Assembly (NCBI GenBank): GCA_035235625.1
Contig: CP141146.1
Span: 12,208,501 to 12,272,500, forward strand
Length of the DNA stretch: 64,000 nt
Direction: 5' to 3'
Source of the DNA: Saururus chinensis
Taxonomy: Eukaryota; Streptophyta; Magnoliopsida; Piperales; Saururaceae
The notes under the pieces were generated by a model that did no database searches, had not been told where the DNA came from, and worked only from the letters and a program-made list of their open reading frames with translations. Below, in pieces: positions 58,737 to 64,000 of this stretch. The position numbers and the translations under genes are program-made. Numbering within the stretch: position 1 is the first letter of the stretch; every line of letters starts with the position of its first letter.

Positions 58737-60905
58737 ATGGAAAAAGAATAACCAACGAAGTAATTTACGGAGAGATGAAAAACCACCCAAATGCAGTGTC
58801 TGATAATTTTCCAACAAGAAAAGAATAAAAAAGGAAACGATATGGGGAGATTCACGTACAATAGGGATTATGACAAGGAGAACACGGTGTTGCTTCAACC
58901 GGTGGGTGGAAAATCCGTCATCAGCTTACCCATATCTAATACAAAATCATGTATAATCTGTAATTGATTGTTCAGATCAGCTTTTGAATTAAATATGTTC
59001 CAGTATCGACTTAAACTCTTGTGTTGGTTCCTATACAAGTTTAAAGCTTTGTTATATCGTTGCAGCTTATTAATTAACCTTACCATCCAGTTATTTTTTA
59101 CATGTTATAGAAAGAAACAGTTTATGTAAAATTTGTTGTCTTTTATGTTTGATAGCATGGTTCCATCTGAGATAAACATTTTAGTCGGGAGTTTTTTTTA
59201 TCAGTGGCCTTGCAATGAAAATGTTGATACCTGCAACCTGCTTGGTCCTACAAATGTATGACGATGCAAATGGCCCCATGGCCATTGATCCCTCGCGGTT
59301 GCTTCACCTTTGCTATAACTCAGATCATGAACTATCCAGCCAAACATGATTAGCAGCTATAATTATCCCAGCACAAGCCAGTCACTTGAAGAGCACTTAA
59401 TACATTTTCAGTTGACCACCATACGTGAAACTCATATCTTTCTGGCTGTTTTGTCTGATATAAACTAATAGTAAGTTTGGGGAAGAGTTTTTATGCCCAC
59501 TCTGACAATGAGCTCATAGTAAGGAATATATGAGAGCCCATCATCCATGCACAAGTTAACTCCAGTGCTACTAGTGCTAATTTGTGCTAGCGGGTGAACT
59601 ACCAATTTTAAATACTAAGGGCTCTCATGTGTTTCTTATGGTAGGCTTATTGTCAGAGCGGAGCATTAACAACGTTTCTCAAGTTTAAAAATGCTTCCCA
59701 AGTTTAAAGCTTGAGAAAAGGCATCCAAAAAGTACTTGAATTATGTATGAGGCACTTGCAGACTCGATAAGTACATGTTAGATGCACTTGTTTTATGTAT
59801 TTCATATCATATGAGAGTAGTGGAGATTAATCTATTATCAATTATTCAAATAGTTAGTTCATTTAAGTTGTTTATGATAAAAGATATGTTAGATGCACTT
59901 GTTTTATATGTTTCATATCATAGGAGAGTAGTGGAGATTAATCTATATTAACTATTCAAATAGTTAATTCATGTAAGTTGTTGTTTATGATAAAAGATAT
60001 GTTAAAAGATAATTGTTTATGAGAAAAGATATGCTAAATCTAATTTTTAAGTACAGGGGTCGTTGTTTTTCCCAAGGGTGACCTAATTTGAGGGGAAAAT
60101 GTACCAACAACATCCCAAGTTTTGAAAATTTCAAATATCCCCTCTAGAGCCAAGTTACAATATATAAAAAATACTCATATCTTAGACTACAAAAATTAAT
60201 ACCAAAATTCAATCTCACTATAAATACGAATTTTCTATCATTTTTGCCTACTTCATAAGATATTTATAGATCCAGTGATGCATACAAAAAGGAGCTAGTT
60301 GTGTGTTTTTTTTAGGAGCTAGTTTTGCTTAAGCCAAGATAATGCCATGATTTATCAAATTTTCTTTTAATCCACTGCAGGTGCAGGATAGTGATAACAA
60401 TTAATTTGGATTTAGACTTACTAAGAACACAAGTATTTTAGACTTCTTGATAAGTAAAATGCTAGGTACATTGGCCACTGTTTGCTCGCTGCCCGCCCCC
60501 CACAATGAAGACAAGGACCCTGCGGGGGCTTACCCATCAATGTTTTGGTGGTTAAATGTAAATACCTAATGGAAACCATTAATTATATCTAAAAAAACAA
60601 TTAAGCATCAATGTTTTGGACCTTTGGTGGTTAGTTGTATATACTTAAAGGTTGTGGGTGTACTAATAATACTTACAAGTTGAAGGGGTATGTGGAAATT
60701 TTCCTTTTTTGAGAGACGGTGGTCCTTTCTCTAACTTATGCCACTCCCAATATCCACCAATACGGCCAAATAAGGCGGGCCCAACCGCTCCCCGCCAAAA
60801 ACGACAACAGTGTGCTCCAACGGTCAACTAAAATAGTGAAATGTCCTTCGACTTGCCTTTTTCCTTCACTTTCTCTCCAAGTGACCACCCTCCCTGCAAC
60901 AAAAA
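58737..60905. other. Intergenic space between ARL and trehalase
   Basis: It includes the likely ARL 3' UTR just after 58736 and the trehalase promoter and leader just before 60906. Apart from the tandem duplication at 59775-60001, nothing coding is seen. No clear TATA box was identified for trehalase. Confidence 0.5.
59775..60001. repeat. Tandem duplication, about 111 bases x 2
   Basis: 59775-59885 and 59886-60001 share ATGTTAGATGCACTTGTTTT, then GAGAGTAGTGGAGATTAATC and GATAAAAGATATG, with small insertions in copy 2. A partial third unit follows (TTTATGAGAAAAGATATG). Confidence 0.93.
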
Positions 60906-63900
60906 ATGGCAAATCCTCAAAAATCTTCTGCTGCAACTTCCTTCATTTACCTCTTCTCCATCTTCTTCTTTGATCAAACCACCATTTCTGCCACCAAATT
61001 CCCCTCCTGTAACTACTCTGACTCTGGCCCAATTACACCCACCACCCCTCTTCTCTCATTCCTTGAGCAGCTTCAATCAACTGCCCTCAAAACATTGGGC
61101 CCTTCCAACTTCGACCCAAAGCTCTATGTCGACATCCCTCTAAAATTCAACCTCTCAATAACCAAAGGTGCCTTTGCGAAATTGCCGAGATCAGTTGATG
61201 GGTCTGTTCCAGCTGGGGAACTGAAATTGTTCTTGGAGAAATATATAGGAGATGCTGGAAGTGACTTGGAGCAGGTGGAGCCTGCAGATTTTGTGCCCGA
61301 ACCGACTGGGTTTTTGCCGAAGGTGAAGAATCCGGTTGTCCGGGCTTGGGCATTGGAGGTGCACTCTCTGTGGAGGAATTTGAGCAGGAAGATTTCGGAT
61401 GAGGTGAAGAAGAAGCAGGACTTGCACACTCTGCTCCCTGTTCCTGGCCCTACTGTAGTACCGGGATCTCGATTCAAGGAGACTTACTACTGGGACTCTT
61501 ACTGGATTATCAGGTCATTGGTCATAAACCATAGATAATTTTTTGGTTTTGTGCAAATGTCTAAGTCTGTAGTGTTTTGTCATCATCCTCATTCAAGAAA
61601 TAGCCTTCTAATTTAACTCTATGCTTAGCTGTGTTGGATTGTATCTAACTTTTCTTATTAATCATTTTACTTTGTATTCTAATTTCTTCCCTTTTTGACT
61701 TTCTGATCATGCAGGGGATTACTAGCTAGTAAAATGTATGATACCGCTAAGTCGATTGCGAATAATCTACTATACCTTGTAGATGCCTATGGCCATGTAC
61801 TGAATTGTGCAAGATCTTATTGTACTAACAGGAGGTATTTTTTCTTCTCCGCTTACCAGTTGTGTAATGTAATTTGCCTGTTCAACAATAATAGACTCAA
61901 TAAATTTGAATTGCAAAAATTATTTTTTACCTACTTTTCTCATTAACAGAAATCATTGTGCAAAAATGCATTGCCACAACCGCATCCATGTCTATACCTC
62001 ATCCATGATCCAACTAGTTGGGGTTGGTAACCACCCAATGGTAAATTGTGTGGAAAATATGGAAATCACGCAATTAGTTACTAGAAAAGGAAACATTTTA
62101 TTGGATCATAATCATCAATCAAACTGATCAAAGATTAAGGTGAAATCCTAGAAATTATCTTGTAAATGCAGCCTCATATAGCCTAACCAATCAATAAGAA
62201 CATCTTAGCTAAATCTAAAACTCAAGGCAAAAGTTTGCTTCAATCAAATTAGTAAAAAGAAAAATAGACAAGATGAGATAGGATATTTCTGAGAAAAAAA
62301 TCACTAGTAATATCTTAGAACTTGGACTTTGTAAGAAATAAAATTAGTGATCTAAGAAGGTTTGGTTTGTAAACTGAAAAATGACCTTTCTAAGCTCAAC
62401 TGTACATCAGGTTTGATGCATCTTGGTTCTTATATTCAAATTCGTAATTAGTCTATTAGTCTACCTGTCCACCATGTTTAGGTTTTTAATTGCTTTGCAG
62501 CCATTTGCGTTCTTCCATTATTGTTTCAGAATGTTAACATGAATTCACATATCTTGTAACAAATAAATTTGATCTGTCACCACAGCCAGCCTCCACTTCT
62601 TAGTGCAATGATATTTGAGATCTATGAAAGGACTGGAGATTTGGCACTTGTTAAAAAATCATTACCCTTACTGCTTAATGAACACCACTTCTGGAATTCA
62701 GGTAATATTTCTATCTGTTTATTCGCTTTACTTTGTAATCACTGATATCGTTATGTTTGTGAACTATTCATAATTGACTTTTTTTATGGCAAACCTTCAT
62801 TAGCACTGTAATTTATTCTAGGAATGCACAGAGTGGCAATTCAGGACGCTTATGGATCGAGGCATACATTGACCCGCTACTATGCAGCATGGAACAAACC
62901 ACGGCCTGAAAGTGCAACTATCGTAGGTGCCTCAAACTGGAAGTAATTGAAGCAAGTGTTTAATCAATGTCACATTGAGCTGTTATGAGTTACAAAATGA
63001 TTTGGCAATAATTTTGTGGTTTCATCAGGATGTAGAAACAACTTCTAGGATCATGAATGCTTCAGAGAAAGAGCACGTTTACAGACAAATTGCTTCAACT
63101 GCTGAATCAGGGTGGGATTTCAGTACGAGATGGATGAGGTAGCATTTTTGTGATGGAAAATGTTATCAATACTCTAGCCAGATACTCCTCTGAGTCCTCC
63201 CCCTATGATGAAATTACATGGCCTGGTTTGGATAAGCCTTCCTGGTTTCAATAGTCAGATTGGCAAGTGATTAAAACAAGGATGAAGCAATCTAAAATTA
63301 ATGTTTTTTTTTTATAGAACATTTTCACTGCGCTCATATCAATTACTACATGTCACAGAGATCCAGCTGACCTTGCTACATTAGCTACAACATCAATAAT
63401 ACCTGTTGATCTGAACACATATGTCCTGAAGGTATTTTGAAATAAGCCTTATCAGCAACTAATTCTTACTGGTAAGCCTACAGTTCTGATTCCTGATCAT
63501 TGAATAAGTTGTTATTGCTTTAACATTAGCTTATTTCTTTTCTTCCAGCTGGAGCTAGTGATATCCCTTTTTGCTAAACTCATTGGAATGAAGTCTACTG
63601 CAAAAAGATTTTACAAAGCTTCTAGAGATCGGCATGTAGCAATGGACTCCATATTTTGGAATCCCAATATGGCTCAGTGGTTCGATTACTGGATCATTAA
63701 TAATGCCACATGTGAGGTGATTTCCCAATCAATCAAAATAATTTTTAACAACACCATTGTTTCTAAGTTCTAATTTATCTTAAACCCCTAGGAAGTTCAC
63801 CAATGGGAAAAGAAAAATCAAAATAAAAATGTATTTGCATCAAACTTTATCCCTTTGTGGATTAGTTCCTTTAGCTCAGGTATGTGAATGGTGGCTCAAT

Positions 63901-64000
63901 TCTTACTATACAATCAGTATGTTCTGTGAGACTAACTCATATGTAATTAACTTTTATTGAAATTTGTAAAGAGGGCACTGTGGTGAAGAAAGTGACAAAA
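60906..64000 (+). CDS. Trehalase (GH37), 3' end beyond the window
   Basis: Exons 60906-61513, 61715-61834, 62586-62701, 62822-62922, 63029-63138, 63359-63431, 63549-63716, 63792-63879 and 63972 onward; 471 residues are visible, all phases agreeing. Trehalase hydrolyses trehalose to two glucoses; the plant enzyme is membrane-anchored with its catalytic part outside the cell. A hydrophobic segment (FIYLFSIFFF, residues 13-22) follows a short basic start and fits a signal anchor. Signature 1, PGSRFKETYYWDSY, is at 186-199. GLLASKMYDTA opens exon 2. SGWDFSTRW at 342-350 contains the catalytic acid Asp345, by analogy with the family. Signature 2 (QWDYPxGWAP) and the catalytic base lie beyond the window. 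The ATG at 60906 has AAAAAATGGC context and gives the expected N-terminus. The gene looks intact as far as seen. Confidence 0.95.

Overview
The window is nuclear DNA of a flowering plant. It has spliced genes with GT-AG introns and plant-type proteins, and most of its length is made of plant transposable elements: solo LTRs, hAT, CACTA, Stowaway-like MITEs and a LINE scrap. The species cannot be named from the sequence.

Four host genes are well supported. They are a single-exon SIS-domain sugar isomerase-like protein (1512-2126, minus), protein phosphatase inhibitor-2 (24738-27437, minus, four coding exons), an ARFRP1/ARLB1-type ARF-like GTPase (51638-58736, plus, six exons) and the 5' part of an acid/neutral trehalase (60906 to the window end, plus, nine exons seen). 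From memory, the first three match a run of three adjacent Arabidopsis loci (At5g52190, At5g52200, At5g52210). The window would then hold an old gene cluster in which insertions have pushed neighbours more than 20 kb apart. No shared pathway is evident: the products are a sugar-phosphate-type enzyme, a PP1 regulator and a Golgi-trafficking GTPase.

Between SIS and inhibitor-2 (2.2-24.7 kb) lie an old LTR element split by a 1 kb hAT copy and a tandem fold-back MITE, a decayed antisense LTR, and a composite segment (about 14.0-22.6 kb). That segment carries a DnaJ-protein first exon and a PRP39 exon and is interrupted by two solo LTRs with perfect target-site duplications.

Between inhibitor-2 and ARL (28.5-51.6 kb) the main object is an old LTR retrotransposon (29721-40811; target-site duplication TAATC). 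Its interior is not retroviral. It is a row of intron-free fragments of unrelated host genes: FKBP62-type immunophilin, BIR6-type PPR protein, an unidentified gene and the ClpB ATPase. A 3.4 kb solo LTR and a 3.7 kb CACTA element later inserted into it. Downstream are a MITE built of small hairpins, a partial Ty3/gypsy element, an inverted pair of dispersed repeats and another antisense solo LTR of about 3.4 kb.

The best candidate for something new is this multi-gene transducing LTR element. Second is the stretched three-gene cluster.
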